Positions 1 to 12,748 of a DNA stretch of 64,000 nt are shown in pieces (within the stretch, counting starts at the first letter, position 1; the number at the start of each line of letters is the position of its first letter). The position numbers and the translations under genes are program-made. The notes below the pieces were generated by a model, which had not been told where the DNA came from, did no database searches, and saw only the letters and a list, made by a program, of their open reading frames with translations. The stretch covers positions 248,001-312,000 of the forward strand of contig NW_002476379.1 of the NCBI RefSeq assembly GCF_000189635.1, written 5' to 3'. This DNA comes from Tetrahymena thermophila SB210. Lineage: Eukaryota; Ciliophora; Oligohymenophorea; Hymenostomatida; Tetrahymenidae.

Positions 1-344
1 AGCTACACTATTTTCGAAATCATACATCTAACTTTGACAAATTAATTCAATTCTTAAATCTTTGCTTTGCATAAAAACCTTTCAAGAATTTCATCGACAA
101 ATTCAAAGAAATACTATGCAAGCTTTCTTTTAATAGGCTACTCTAACTCTTATTATTATAATTCAGTATAATTTTAAATAGCAGTCAAGATATCATCAGA
201 ATATGTATGAATTTCTTCTTTTTTAAGATATTGCATATTCTTTTGTATTTCATTTATCGTTGTAATAAAGTCATCTGAATTAATTCCAAGGGGTTTCTCT
301 TACTCTATTTGCATTTAGCTTTCCAAGAAAAAAGTATCGCTCAT
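1..344 (-). CDS. Partial unknown gene (5' end only)
   Basis: The frame opens with ATG at 344-342 and stays open to the left edge, about 114 residues, with TAA/TAG read as Gln. The visible part begins MSDTFFLESQ and is mostly charged and helical, with no domain I recognise. The 3' end lies outside the window. It is divergent from the TPR gene at 776, leaving a 431-nt AT-rich shared promoter region. The frame is coding-like: lower AT than its flanks, and many in-frame TAA/TAG but no TGA. Confidence 0.7.
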
Positions 345-775
345 TCCTATTAACTTCTACTGTTTGCTAATTTTTCTAAATTTTTTAAAGTTTAAACGAT
401 AAATTATTTATAGATAATAAATTGAAAACAATTTGTTAATTAAATATTGCGCACTTTTTCTTGAAAAAGACTATTGATTATTTTTTTTTTCTAAAGATTT
501 TAAAAGATCTATTGTTAGATATAGTTGATATTCTAAAATTAAATAATATGTTCTGATATTTTATTTAAAAAATATATAGGAATGGCTGATTGATAACATA
601 AAGGGCAATATAAAATCTGATATAGACAATTATTTTAAAATAAACTTGCTAATTAAAAGTACATCTAGCATTCTATTAACATAATACTATTTAATCAAAA
701 TGTATGTTTGATAAATTTATTGATTCCACATTTTTTAATTAAAAATTAACACACTAAAACAAAATTTAATTTTAA
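345..775. other. Divergent intergenic region
   Basis: This is AT-rich spacer between the left-edge gene (-) and the TPR gene (+). It must hold both promoters. I see no coding frame and no structured element. Confidence 0.6.
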
Positions 776-2320
776 ATGTTATCAATCTAACTTTTAAAAT
801 AAATAGGGAATACCTCCTTTTATGAAATTTAACTATTAGATAAAATTTAGATAAAAGCTTATATTACAAAATAAGAAATTTATAATGTAGCAACTTATTA
901 CTAAGATTTGAATTTATCATAATAGACTAGTGAAGATATGAACTTAGCAAAAATACCTATTTAAGGTTAAATTTTTTTAATATTAAACAATATCATTGAT
1001 TGGAGGAAGGTATAAATAAATGCGCTATTAGAAATAATAGAATAAGGTGCTTAAGATGAATTTTAGTTCTTGAATAGATGTTTGATAAAAAAAATGACAG
1101 AAGACATAGATGAGCTTATATAATAAGCAATCAATTTCAAAAGTGAAAATAAATTTATCAATTTGTAGAAGGATATTTTGCTCTTTTATCTATACAATCA
1201 GAGTTAATAGTATGAAATTTCTTTAAAAACTATCTTGAGCATAATTTCTTAACTTGAATAGAATAAAAAGGAAAATAATTTTTTATTTTACCTTTTTAAT
1301 TGCTACGTTAATTCAAGTACATTATTGAGCTTGCATGGTAAGAGAGACGAGGCAATAGAAAACCTAAAGAAGTCTAATTCTTTGCTTACAAATATTTTTT
1401 AAGGAGAAGAATTAAGTCTGTATAAATAAATTGTTAATATAAATTTAGCTAATATTAAACAGGATCTCTTTGAGTTTACAGAGGCTTAAGACATATTAAA
1501 TTAATGTCTAAGAGATATGGCTGAAATATAAGATAAATTTCCATATAAATCATAACGTTTGATTGCATAAATACACAACAATTTGAGTACTAGCTATTAA
1601 TAAGAAGGAGATGAAAAACTTGATAAGAGTTTAGAACATTCACTTATTTCTCTCTAAATGAATGAAGCTTACTTTGGTAATTAATATAATAGTGAAATAG
1701 CAAAAAATTTGATGAATATTAGTAGCATTTACAAGGACTTACAAATGTTTGATTAGGCTATCAGCTATTCCTTAAAAGCTGAGGAAATATTTTAAAAACT
1801 AAATGATAAAGAAAATTTACCAATATGCTTAGGAATGATTGCTTCAATTTACTAAGATGAAGATATTGCTGATTATTAAAAAGCTCTCGAATATTCTTAA
1901 AAATGTGTTGCCTCTTTAGAAAAATATGGAAAGAAAAATACTATTGATTTTGCAATAGCTTTGCACTCATTAAGTAGAATACTTCACTCGTTAGGGCAGT
2001 TTGAAGAGAGTTTAAAAAAGTGTAGCTAAGCTCTTCTTCTCTTTTAAGAAATGAATGAAGAACAAGGCTAAACTTAAAGTTTTGAATTAATCAGTAAGAT
2101 TTATAAATCATTAAATAACTTGGATTTAGCTATTGACAACCTGTATGATGCAATCTAAATAAGATAAAAGTTAGATAAAGATAATCCCACAGAAGAACTT
2201 TTGTTAGACTACCAAGATATAGCTTTAATGTGGGAAGAAAAAGGAGATACTCAAGAGTCTAACTACTATATCAGTAAAGCAAAAAAACTTGAAAAGTTGC
2301 TTAAAATTTAAGAAAACTGA
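776..2320 (+). CDS. TPR-repeat protein, single exon, 514 aa
   Basis: There is one uninterrupted frame from ATG 776 to TGA 2318-2320 under the UAA/UAG=Gln code. The protein is helical, with repeated units of tetratricopeptide type. Examples are GKRDEAIENLKKS near residue 188, the unit around MFDQAISYSLKAEEIF (about 320-345), the next unit with QKALEYSQKCV (about 365-390), GQFEESLKKCSQALLLF (about 410-430), and a unit with NLDLAIDNLYDAI (about 450-470). Alternating small and large residues (A-x-x-x-A/S, Y/F) match the helix A/helix B packing of TPRs. Such proteins are protein-binding scaffolds; the partner cannot be told from sequence. An internal ATG at 938 is an alternative start, but the frame upstream is clearly coding. 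Confidence 0.85.
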
Positions 2321-2691
2321 ATTTTTTAATTCTAAAATTGAATTTTGTAAATTAAAAAAATATTTTATAAATGTAAATAGAGCAAATTTATCAATGTTTG
2401 TTTATTATTTTCAGTGGTGAAATTTCTCATTTCAATTAATAATTATTAATTTTTAGATCTTCAGTTTAATGATCAATAGGAATTTTAGGGAGAATGCTTC
2501 TTTGAAATTCCTATAATGATCCCACTTTAATATTCAAATATAAGCAAAATATATTTCTAATCTTATTTAAAAAAATGAATTTCCAGAATTGATTAATGAA
2601 TTTGAAACTAATTATATGTTAACAATTATATTAACAATTATAATATAATTGCTAAATTTTGAAAAATTAATTTAAAATTTATTTGAAGATT
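2321..2691. other. Intergenic spacer
   Basis: AT-rich sequence between two tandem plus-strand genes, presumably the 3' UTR of the TPR gene and the promoter of the next gene. Nothing else is visible. Confidence 0.5.
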
Positions 2692-3168
2692 ATGTTGCAA
2701 TAAAAGGCTTAAATAGAAATTTAAATGAAGTCTATATTTTAAAACACTTCAGATTTACTGAGAGATGTTAAAATGAGCGATTTAAAAAAGTAAAAATTAG
2801 AAAAGTGTGAGTCTTTAGATATGATAGCAGGAATTATTTACTGTTTAAAAGACATACCTCCACTTAACTTAAACTATTTGGATAATAATTAAGATTTAAA
2901 ATATATTAATGAATACGTGACATTTAAGATTATGGAAAGCTTTAGCGCATTTAATGCTACAGTCTTGAATTATTACAATCTAATTAAATATGTAAAAGAT
3001 GATACTTTTCTCAAATAAGCTGAAAGAATATATAAAATATATGAAAATCCTCATTTAAATACTTCTTTTGTTTAGTCTTTTAAACCTGTTGAAGCTTTTT
3101 TATATTCTCTTTTTAAAGATATGATATAGTATTACAGATTATAAAAGCAATATAATCTTTTAGTTTGA
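2692..3168 (+). CDS. Small unknown helical protein, 158 aa
   Basis: A single exon runs from ATG 2692 (a second in-frame ATG is at 2725) to TGA 3166-3168. The product is predicted helical with an aromatic-rich C-terminal half (FKIMESFSAFNATVLNYYN). There is no signal peptide, transmembrane segment or recognised domain. Codon composition (lower AT than the flanks, frequent TAA/TAG Gln codons) supports it as a real gene. It lies downstream of the TPR gene on the same strand with its own spacer. Confidence 0.65.
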
Positions 3169-4325
3169 GCTATAAATTAAGCAAACAATTAAATTTATTT
3201 TACTTTCTTTTATTTGTTAATCAGTTATTTGATCTATTTTTTTATTTGTGAAAATATTTTAAAGGTTCATTTGAAAGTTGTTTTTAAGTTTTCTAAATGT
3301 CATATATGAAATTTAAATTATAGAAAAATAAAAATTTTCTTTTATTTTGATATTAATAAAACATTTTAATTTATATTTTAAATTAAAAAAGTCAATTAAA
3401 TATTGTTATCAAATTTAATAAAAAATAAAAATAGCTTTTTGAAAATAAAAATTAAAAAGTCTAAACAATTAAATCTAATTAAAAATGTAGAAATCTTAGA
3501 TTTCTAATAATAAAATGGATGAAAGACCACTGAAAAAAAGACAAAAAAATCTAAAATTGGAATAATGAGTTATGTATTTGCAAATAAAATTTTGATCTAA
3601 TGAAAATAAATTTAGAATAGAATTCTTTTTGTTTTTGAGATTAAGAAATAATTTAAAAAATAAATAAATAGTTTTCTGTTTTATTTAAAATGAGGTAATT
3701 ATTTATTATGCTAATTTTTAATGCCAAAGGTTTGTTACTCATAATGTAGAAAGAAAATAACTCTTTAATAGGATATAGACAAATAAATTTATAGAATATT
3801 TTTAGTAGAAAACAAAAATGGTGTTGCTTTTATAATTGTAGATGTTGATTATTAATTAGTGATTTGAATATAGAAGGATTTTATTTAATTATATTAAACA
3901 TAGAAAAAAGTTGAAGGGAAAGAGGAAATGATATTTTATTTATAACTCAAAGATATTTGTTAAAATAGAAGAATTTCTTAATATAAATGAATGTATATAT
4001 GTATACAGTTTTTCAAAGATGGATTTTTTTAATTATTTCTATCTATAAATATAAACTTATTGTTTTATATAATTATTTTTTTTGTTTATATACTTTTTTG
4101 TAAAATATAAATATATAAATATTCTCTTTCAATTCCATTTAGATACTTTTTTTTTTTGTAAAGCTTTATTTTATCTGCTATGAATGTATACATAAGATAT
4201 CTAAACTTGCTTCTTTAAGTTGCTTAATTATGTTCTAGGTTAGCATATTTTAATGCTTGAAATTTTCAAATTTCTTTATTATGAAAAGGAATCAAAAGAG
4301 ATGAGGAAGTTTTTCTCTCTTACTC
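3169..4325. other. Intergenic region with one doubtful short ORF
   Basis: About 1.1 kb of A/T-dominated sequence lies between a plus-strand gene and the convergent PX gene. The only protein-like stretch is the short frame at 3721-3867, listed separately. T-runs near 4150 are consistent with 3' UTR sequence. Confidence 0.5.
3721..3867 (+). CDS. Possible micro-ORF, 48 aa
   Basis: ATG 3721 opens a 48-codon frame ending at TGA 3865-3867. It has a locally protein-like composition (a hydrophobic strand FLVENKNGVAFIIVDVDY) and two early cysteines. It could be spliced onward: GT at about 3840 with AG at about 3876 keeps a frame open. No family is recognised. It may be chance in AT-rich DNA. Confidence 0.2.
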
Positions 4326-6294
4326 TCAAATACTTATCTCTGTGAAATTTTAGAAAAGCTCTGAATTTGATATGACTGGTATGTTCTTCAATTCAGTGAG
4401 GTACTTAGCTAAGTTTTGCTTTCTAAAGTCTACTAAATTTTAAGAGTTTTTGGGCTTGTAAGGCAATTGAGGTAATAGGTTTACTAAGTTACTCTTCTTT
4501 AATTAGCTCTTCATCTAAAATAAAAAATAAATAATTTAGTTCTATACCAAAATTAATTTTGTGTAATAGAAAGTATACACAAAGTGTAAATTAAAAAAAA
4601 ATAAATTAAATAGATACTGTTAAGTGGAATTCCTTAAAGTCATTGTATCTCTTATCAATGTTGTGCAATTATTTTCCATTTTTGAAGAATAAAATTTCAT
4701 AGAACTATTTTAAATTAAGATTAATATTGAAATATTTTATTATTAAGTAAATTACTGTTTTTCCATTGATTTCTTTGTGTTAGTTAATTATAATTTTTAA
4801 CTCATCAGATACACCAGTGTTTTATTTCTTAAAGACATTTTCAGCTGACTCATTTTGTTGGGAGAAAGAAAATGCTTCATCTCTTTGGGCGTTTGTGTTC
4901 TTACTTTTTGGTTGAGTTTCTATTTAGCTGTTGCTTAAAAGAGTATTTCCCCTCAATGATATTCTTTATTTTGAGGTATTATTTTGTAAAATACTTCCGT
5001 ATTCTTAGCCATCGCTATGAGTTGATCCTTATCTTTCTTCTTGATCATAGCCAGAATCAAAAGATGCTTATTCTGATTAAGTAAATAAAGATTCTTCGTG
5101 AGCTTTTCTTTGACCTGATTGTTCAGCAACACATTTGTCTTATGATTTATTACTGTTATTTTAGATTGTTGAGCTTCTTAATCTTTGAGTTTACAAAGAT
5201 GCTTGTGTTGAATTTGATAAAGTTGATTCTTTAGATTCTTTTCCAACTTCTTTTTTAGCGAAATCTTCAATATTATTTTCGATAAGCAAAAACTGCTTTT
5301 CTTAAATAGATGAGGATACTTCCTTTTGTTGAGTCTCACTTTCTTTAGAAGCTTAAAGGGAATCAGCTTTATCTTCATTAATTATGTAAATTGTATTTGA
5401 TTTTCCCCTGAAGCTTGCATCAGAAGATACTCTCTAGCGGGAAAACTATGAAGGAGAAACAGGCATATTAGTATTTTAAGTTTTTTCATCATTTTTAATC
5501 GAATCAGTTCTTGACATATTTTCAGGAGGTGATTAATTAGAAATGAAAGATTCACTGTCTTCTTCTCTTTTTTCGGAGGGTGGAGCGTAAACAGCTAACT
5601 CAGTGATGGGAAGAAGGAAATTGGTGAATTCTTTGCTTTCAATTTTATTATACTCAATATAATTTAAGAATCTATTATACTTAACTACTTTATCATTCAT
5701 AAAGTTCTTGTCAAGAGTACCAGTTTTTTAGATACGTTAAGGAAGCAAGGGAAGACTGAGAGAAGATCTAAATAACTCTTCACTCATTTTTTTGTTCAAG
5801 TGCTTGAAATCTCTGTGGGTACGATAGGTTCTTAATTTTTTAATACCACGGAAATATTCAATCACAAATTGCATATGTTAGTTTTTAGCTTTGTAGCCAA
5901 CTACCTTGATGTCTCTATAAGCGTACAAATATGTCTTAGGTTCTTCTTCTTGATTTGAAAAAGTGGAGTAATTTACATGTTGGCTAAAGCTGGGAGTGCA
6001 TCTAGCATTCAAAATATCACGAATATCCTAACCATCAGAACGGGTACTAGTATTTAAAGCAGAGGTTTATCTTTTCATGGAAACCTAATCATATTATGAG
6101 CTGTTGCTATTATCAGCTATATTTAAATCTTTGAAGGAATGAGTGTCAGAGAATTACTATTTGCTGTTAATTGATGTTGCAGTGATATTTTGAGTTGCAA
6201 CTTTTTAGCTTTTTATTGAAATAGATTCTTGATCTACTGGTTGCTCTAGAAGATTATTAGTAATAATTTATTATCTATTTTCAACTTATTTCAT
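4326..6294 (-). CDS. Protein with two PX (phox homology) domains, 621 aa
   Basis: Exon 1 is 6294-4618 and exon 2 is 4514-4326, with a 103-nt GT...AG intron and matching phase. PX1 spans about residues 118-228: the R-x-Y/H-x-DF basic motif is seen in RTHRDFKHLNKKM, followed by the P-x-x-P-type loop LSLPLLPQR. A long low-complexity S/Q/E-rich linker follows. PX2 spans about residues 513-621, has RYNDFKEF and a loop LPQLPYKPK, and ends in helices typical of the fold (NLAKYLTELKNIPVIS). The intron falls inside PX2. PX domains bind phosphoinositides, usually PI3P on endosomes, so a membrane-trafficking role is inferred. It is divergent from the ORF at 6389. An unusual feature is a PX at each end and no BAR domain. 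Confidence 0.85.
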
Positions 6295-6388
6295 AATATT
6301 AATTTATATTTGAATAGCCTCCTTTGTAAAATCGTTTCTCAAAAAGACTAGAGATAATATACTAATAAAAGAAGTAACTTAAAGGATT

Positions 6389-6988
6389 ATGAGTAATCCA
6401 AAACAATGTGTGTCGATACTATGTTCTAGTTAGAATAAAACACCCACACCAGCTTAAAATAAAAAGTTTAAAGCATAATTCAAAATCAATATCTTGCTTG
6501 TTTTTCCTTGTCTTTTGTATTCAGCACTCATTAGGAAAACGCATAAAATATAAATTGCAGCTATTTTATTTAAAATATAATTTAATTAAAAAATTCTAGC
6601 TGACTAGATAAAAATATAAATTAAATTTATTGTCAGTTTGTCTAATTCATATTTTAATAGTCTAATTAAAAGATTGTAAGAAGGTCTATTTTAAATCAAA
6701 ACCAAGAAAAAATATTAGGTTTTTCAAGAAGAAAAGTAAATGGCTAGATTAATTAATGAAAGATATAAATCTAGCATAATTGAGCTTGCTAATGAAGAAA
6801 TTTAAAATAGTAAAACTGTGCTTGAAAACTCAAATTAAAAGGGGGTCTATTGTTAATTTTTCATCAAATTATATTTTATTAAAAATTTAAGCTTCAATTT
6901 TTTCTAAATACTCCATAATTTATTTAAATCAATTTTTGGTAATTTATATTAGCTAAATTATATTCGTATTTTTTAAATGCATAGTTGA
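6389..6988 (+). CDS. Weak ORF, 199 aa, possibly intron-containing
   Basis: The frame runs from ATG 6389 to TGA 6986-6988. The first 27 codons (polar, P/T-containing) and the stretch around 6725-6850 (EEKQMARLINERYKSS) look coding. The AT-dense segments between and after them may be introns, for example GT at 6468 to AG at about 6523. With only one stop codon, frames of this size occur by chance in this DNA, so the model is tentative. The ORF shares a 94-nt divergent promoter region with the PX gene. Confidence 0.35.
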
Positions 6989-9147
6989 AGATAATTAATC
7001 ATGCGATTAATTCAAATACAATAAAATTCCTTTTCTGCATTTCTTCCATTTAAAGTTAATTTCTTAAATATTTAGAAATTAATTCATTTCGATCAAAAAT
7101 TTTATATATTCATGGAAATCTTCATTATATTTTTAGAATCTCTTTCTTTTTTTAGAAATTTATTCATTCATTTTTTAGTTATAACAGATATTTAATATTC
7201 ACTAGATTGAGACCTCTTACATTAAAAGGAATGATAAAAGAAAAATAATAAAAAATATACTTTGGATAGAGTAAAATGCTAGGACAATTATAGAAATAGT
7301 TGGCTCCTAAACATAAATAGCAATAAAAACGCAGCAAACCATGCAATTAATAAGTGTAAGTATTTACTTCACCATTCTAGTGAAGCTAGATCTTTCAATT
7401 ATAGATAGATTTTCTTCATATTCTTATTTAGATTTCATCTAAAATATAAATGATTTTTTTTTGGTAATCAATATTGAGCTTATTAAGTAGATAACCGCAG
7501 GTGCATAAGCCATAACATTCATGCTTATGCATGCGGATGTAGGTAAATTTTACTGGCAGTATTCCATATTATTGCCGCCTCAAGTTTTTTTTTGCTTCGT
7601 TAATTGTTTTTCAACAACAATACTAATATTCTGTATTATTAATAGTATTTTCAATTATTTTTTTGTCTTGTTTAGAAATTTATGACAAAGTTTTCATTAT
7701 TTATTTATTATTTTTTAAGTCAAGCAAATATTAATATTTTGTTCAATTGCAATTTTCTTTACAAATTCCTTGAAGAGATTATGCATTCATATAGGAATAT
7801 ATATATTTATGAATGCTTTTGCATATTAATATGATGAGTAGTATTTTTTATATTACCATTTAATATTTTTCTCTTTGAAAATATATTGATTTTGGGCGAC
7901 TTACTATATATAATTACGCTTTAAATTTTACAATCAATTATACTAATAGAGTATTTCCTTTGATTCTATCATAACCTTTCTCATTAGAAATCATGTTTCT
8001 ATTTATCTAAGTTTGCATAAACAGGCGAGTATTATTATTCACTGAATTATTTAACATTTATATAAGAGAAAATATTTAAAATAAAACGCATATTATTTTT
8101 AAAATATTAAGCAAATATTCTTTAATAAAAAAATAATAGTTTGCACATATAAGATAATTCTATGATATCTACACTCATTTCATCTAGAATCTTTTCTTAC
8201 TCTTTATTCAAAAATAACCTCTTGGCCTATATTATAATTATGATTTGGTCAGGTTATAAAAGAATTAATAAAAGCACCTAATCGTTTATTAGGAAATTAA
8301 AAAGAATTTTGATATAGATTAAAAAAATCTAAAATTATTTATGAGAATATACTTTCCGATTTACATTATTAGTTTTTTATCAAATAGGTAACCAAAAATA
8401 ATTTTAGACTTTAATTTTATAATAAAAATTCAAAAGACCAAAAGTTTTTAAAGTGATAAAATTTTATATCTGATAAACAATATGATAATATTTTTATGGT
8501 TATAGTCTTGATTATTAAAGATATCACTCCCTTTTAAAATTAGAAGTAAAAAGATAACAAATCACTAACTAAGTATTTAATTAGAATGAAAAGAACAGTT
8601 TATTTTTGCAAATACACTCAAAAAAAATTCTTTTATTAAAGCAAAGGAATTTAAATTTCTTTTTGTTTTTGTTTTGGGAAAACATAAATAAATTGCCAAA
8701 ACAAACAATTTTTTTGTTTTCTCCTTTAACCTGGACAATTTAATGATGCTTTCCTTCACTAAAACAATAAATAATCACTAATAATTTTAATAAAAATAAA
8801 AAAGGAAATAAATTTTTTAATAAAGAATTAAAGACCAATAAAAATAAAAAATATATTTGGAATTCTAATAATTATAAAATATTATTAATAAATACAATAA
8901 TTTACTTTATCAACATGTAAATAAATTAATATGCATAAAACAAAAAGCTGTAGTTTCAAAAATAAAATATGTTTGATCTTATACAATTCAAACTAAAATT
9001 ATTTAGATAGATAGATGCTTTTAAAATTATCTAAAAAATAGTATTTAAGTAGTTTTTTTGAGGGAATTTCTTCTTGAACTGAAATTATTTCATTGCCTTA
9101 TTTTTAATTTAATTATTATTTTTGGTTGAATTATAAGTATTTTAAAA
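6989..9147. other. Long AT-rich intergenic region
   Basis: About 2.1 kb separates the weak ORF from the coiled-coil gene. Apart from the GC-richer hairpin segment near 7.5 kb, it shows no convincing coding sequence. A 172-codon frame at 7993-8511 and a 60-codon frame at 8577-8759 are compatible with chance. Confidence 0.5.
7490..7593 (+). ncRNA. Candidate small structured RNA with T-run end
   Basis: This is a GC-richer island in nearly pure A/T. Hairpin 1 pairs CCGCA(7495-7499) with TGCGG(7532-7536) and TGCATAAGC(7502-7510) with GCTTATGCA(7523-7531). That is 14 base pairs with a 2-nt bulge and a 12-nt loop. Hairpin 2 pairs 7555-7561 with 7570-7576 (7 bp, one G-T). Eight bases later comes a run of nine T (7585-7593), like an RNA polymerase III terminator. 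I could not match it to U1-U6, SRP, RNase P/MRP, telomerase RNA or a tRNA. The 5' end is unknown. It could instead be a strong hairpin in DNA without transcription. Confidence 0.4.
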
Positions 9148-12051
9148 TCATTTAAGTTATTAGACATCTTCATACTATTAATTGTTTTAGCTTTACATTA
9201 AATTATATTTGTTTATATTGTTCTTGTTGGTGATGATATTAAAATTATTACAGTCTTCATCATTTATTGCCTCACCATCCTCAAACTCTTTATTATTTTC
9301 GCCTTCTTCCTAAATATTTTCTTATTCTTCTAGATTTTCCTATATATCTTCCTCATCTTCTTCTTATAATTTATTTGCAGTCATTTAATTATAACTCAGA
9401 TCCATTACTTATCCACTTTTATTTTAAATGTCTTGAATGGTGTCTTCTTGTTCTAGGTTTTCAGAATAAGAAGATTCAGATGATGAACACGAAAACTATT
9501 CATCTTGTTCAATATCTTCTTGCATATAATCCCTTTGAGCAATATCATTTTAGGATTATATTTCCATTTACTTGTTGAATTCTTATTCTTCTTATGTTAA
9601 ATACTCTTTAAGCTGTAATGAAGTTATTAACCAAAAGTTTTCTACACAGCTTCTTAACGAACTCATGTGCAAATCTTAATCAAGCATTTTCCACAATTTT
9701 CTCACATTTTTCAGTAAATATTTTTTATTTTAAATTTCAATTTCACCTTCTTCATTTACAGCTAAATTAATAGAAAGTTATTTTTTATTGGGATTACTCT
9801 TATTCACCAAATTGAATTTAAAAGGTAAGCCATTATCATACTAAATTTCCCAGTTGAAAAGCTTTAAAAGAGTGTTCTTTAATAATACACATTCGTCATT
9901 TAAATCTAAACTTTTTCTATCAATTTTAACTTTTGTTAATTCGTTAGAATTATTATCAAATACATTCTAATTAGCTAAGATATGCTCAGGGACAAATGAT
10001 GATGATGCAATCTATGAAATATCCATCAATTCATTTAGTTATTTTTTTACATTAATTTTCTACTCTTAATTTTTAATTGCATCCATCAAATTATCTATCT
10101 TAATTTGATGAATAACTTCCTGTTCCATAAGCAATCTTTCTTTGTCAGTCTTTTACTATTGCAATAAATCCTTTTCTTCAATCAACTATAAATTTCTTTC
10201 TTATAATCTCTCAATCTCACTTACTTGTAATAGAAGTGTTTAAATTTTATTTTCTTTTTCACTTAGCAGCTGTGAAAGATCATAATTATTTTTTTTTATA
10301 ACTCCGAGCTCATCTTCTGCTAATCTTGCTCTCAATTCAAATTATGTCTTTTCTTGCTAAAATTATTATAGCTAACTAATTTATTCGCTTTTATTTAAGT
10401 TTTCTTCCTTCATACTTAAGAGCTTTTTATGTAAAAAGCAAAAAATTTAAAACATATCATTACTTGATGATAACTCTGATTGTTTTTCTCCTAATTCTTA
10501 ATTTAATTAATCTATTTTTTTCTTTATTTCACTGGTATCAAAAGCTCTCTGGATTGATAAATTAGTCTCAAGTTCAGCTGTATCGAGCTAAGTTCTTTTA
10601 AGGTAAATATTCTAATTGGCTTATTAATAAATTTAAATTGTATTTTTCAAATTTAGAATCTCATTATCTTTATTCTAAAGAGAAGATTAATATTCAACGA
10701 GAGAGGTTTCATGCTAAATGAGTTTTCTATTTAGATCTTAAATATTCAATTATTTTTCAGCTAATTCTGTTGTAACTCTCTAAAATTACTAAGCTGTCTC
10801 CTTATAACGTTTTTCCATTTCATTATTGCTATCAACAAGCTATTAATTAGAAGTAATCAGCTTTTTCATTTTCTTCTTCATCTTATCAAATATATCTTAA
10901 TTATTCTTTGCTTTCTTGAAGTGGACACTCCTTTCTCTATTAAGCTCAGCCTAATACTTTCTGTTTAATATACGAAGTTTCATATTATTTCTGCTGAGAT
11001 TCATCCATTCATTCATATTACTAACTATTCCGTATTCTTCAGCTTATGTTAGTTTATAATTATCTTATTTTTCTTAATCTTCTTCCAAATCTATTAACTC
11101 CCTTGAAATATTTCCATTATTTCTCCTGTTTGTAACTATTTTTTTTCTTTTCTCTTCTTCCATAGTTTGTAAATCGTACATTTTTAAAGATTAAAGAGAT
11201 TAGGTACTTTTCTTTTGTTCTTCCCTGTCATCACTAAATATCTCTAATTCCTCTTCTTTTTGCTGTTCATCTTCATCACTTATTTGAATTACCTATTTCT
11301 TATTGTTTTTATCCTTCAAATTTTTGCTTGATTCTATTTGAATAAATATTTCAGGTTTTATTTCTTGAATATCACTTTAATCGTCATCATCAATTTAGTT
11401 ATTGTTATCCTTTTGCTAAATCAAAGAGCCTCCATAGTTCGATTATTATTTTTAATTCAAACTGAATTCGTCTCTATTTAAATTGCTTTTACTTCTAATC
11501 AGATTACTGCTTTTAATATCATTTTCTTCTTGATTCAAATTGTTGTCATCAATATCTACCCAAGCATTATCATAACCATATCCAGAATAGTTATTGTAAA
11601 AATAATTATTGCTTTGATTTCTATTAATTTCAGGCATTTGATCTTGCCCTTTTAAATCATCATCTTTTACTTCCAAAGATGTTCCATATTCGAAAGAAAA
11701 ATTATCATTTGCTATCTATTGAGGTAATCCACTGTTGTTTATTACACTATTAGAGTTATTCAAAGTTGGATCAATTAAGTATTAAAAGCTTTTTTCTCTT
11801 CTAATAGGAATAGGAGCATAAATACTAACAAACTTATTTAACCCTGGCATGCTTGACTCTTTTTTCTCTAAATCATTATCTAACATTTTTGAAAATCTAA
11901 AAATATTTTTAGATTATTCAATCAAAGTTGTCTGCATAAAATTTTAACTTTACCCAACCGAACCTTAGTTATATAAGTCAAAGTCTAATTCTTGCTAATC
12001 TGGGTTATCTTCTTCTAATTCTTCTTCTAAAGTTTTATCTCCTTTCTTCAT
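9148..12051 (-). CDS. Large coiled-coil protein, 967 aa, single exon
   Basis: An uninterrupted frame runs from ATG 12051 to TGA 9150-9148. Residues 1-280 are acidic/polar and probably disordered. About 290-675 is a long heptad-rich coiled coil (for example LVEYQSSLQNKDNEILNLK and QVSEIERLQERNLQLIEEK). A short non-coiled segment containing KYLLKNVRKLWKMLDQ and ENFWLITSLQLKEYL follows at about 770-830. The C terminus is very acidic. No motor or kinase domain is present. The architecture suggests a structural or tethering protein (cytoskeletal, basal-body or Golgi-type); the function is not assignable. No introns are seen over 2.9 kb. Confidence 0.85.
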
Positions 12052-12748
12052 TTATACTTGCTTAAAAACTACAAATATGTCCTTTAAATTTTTTATTAAA
12101 ATTCTTCTTAAAAATTAAATTGTTAAATAATTAAAATCCCTAAAATATCATTATTAATTAACATAGAAACAATATTATTATAAATATTTTTTTTCTATAT
12201 TTATATTAAATGAATCTATTAAAAATATTAAAGGTTTTAATAGCTCAAAAATCAAGCATAATAAGCAAATAAATATTTTATATAAAAAACATCACAAACA
12301 AATTAATATATTAAACAATTTTTAGACTTAATTTTACTCACTAAATAGGAATAATAATAAAAAATATTAATTATTTACAAAGCATGAATATAAAAAGAAA
12401 TTATTTTCATTTTTTTTAAATTAGAAAATTCTGAAATATGATTAAAATATTAATTTAAAAAATTTACATAAAACTTTTTAATAAATAAATAAAATAATTT
12501 ATAAAAAAAAACTATTTAGAAAAAATAAAATTAGTTTGAATTTAAAATTTGTAAAGTTTTTTGTAATTTTGATTTTAAAATATTTTTTAATTTTGATTTT
12601 TATTTTTAAAGAAATAATTAAAATTTCTAAAATATTTTTTACCCAAATTTTTATATTCAATATTTATAAAGTTCGAATTTATTCAAAGTAATAAGTTAGA
12701 ACATATAAGGCTGATCAGTTAGTGTCTATCTATCTATTACATAAAAAC
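12052..12748. other. Divergent intergenic region
   Basis: About 700 nt of AT-rich sequence between the coiled-coil gene (-) and the multi-exon gene (+). A TCTATCTATCTAT tract (about 12725-12737) lies just upstream of the plus-strand start codon. No coding frame is seen. Confidence 0.5.

Noticed and set aside
7993-8511. 172-codon plus-strand frame (MFLFIQVCINRR...)
   Set aside because: With TGA as the only stop, frames of this length arise by chance in such AT-rich DNA; the composition matches the spacer and no domain is visible.
8577-8759. 60-codon minus-strand frame free of all three stops
   Set aside because: Short, K/L/F-rich like random AT-rich sequence, no acceptable neighbours or motifs.
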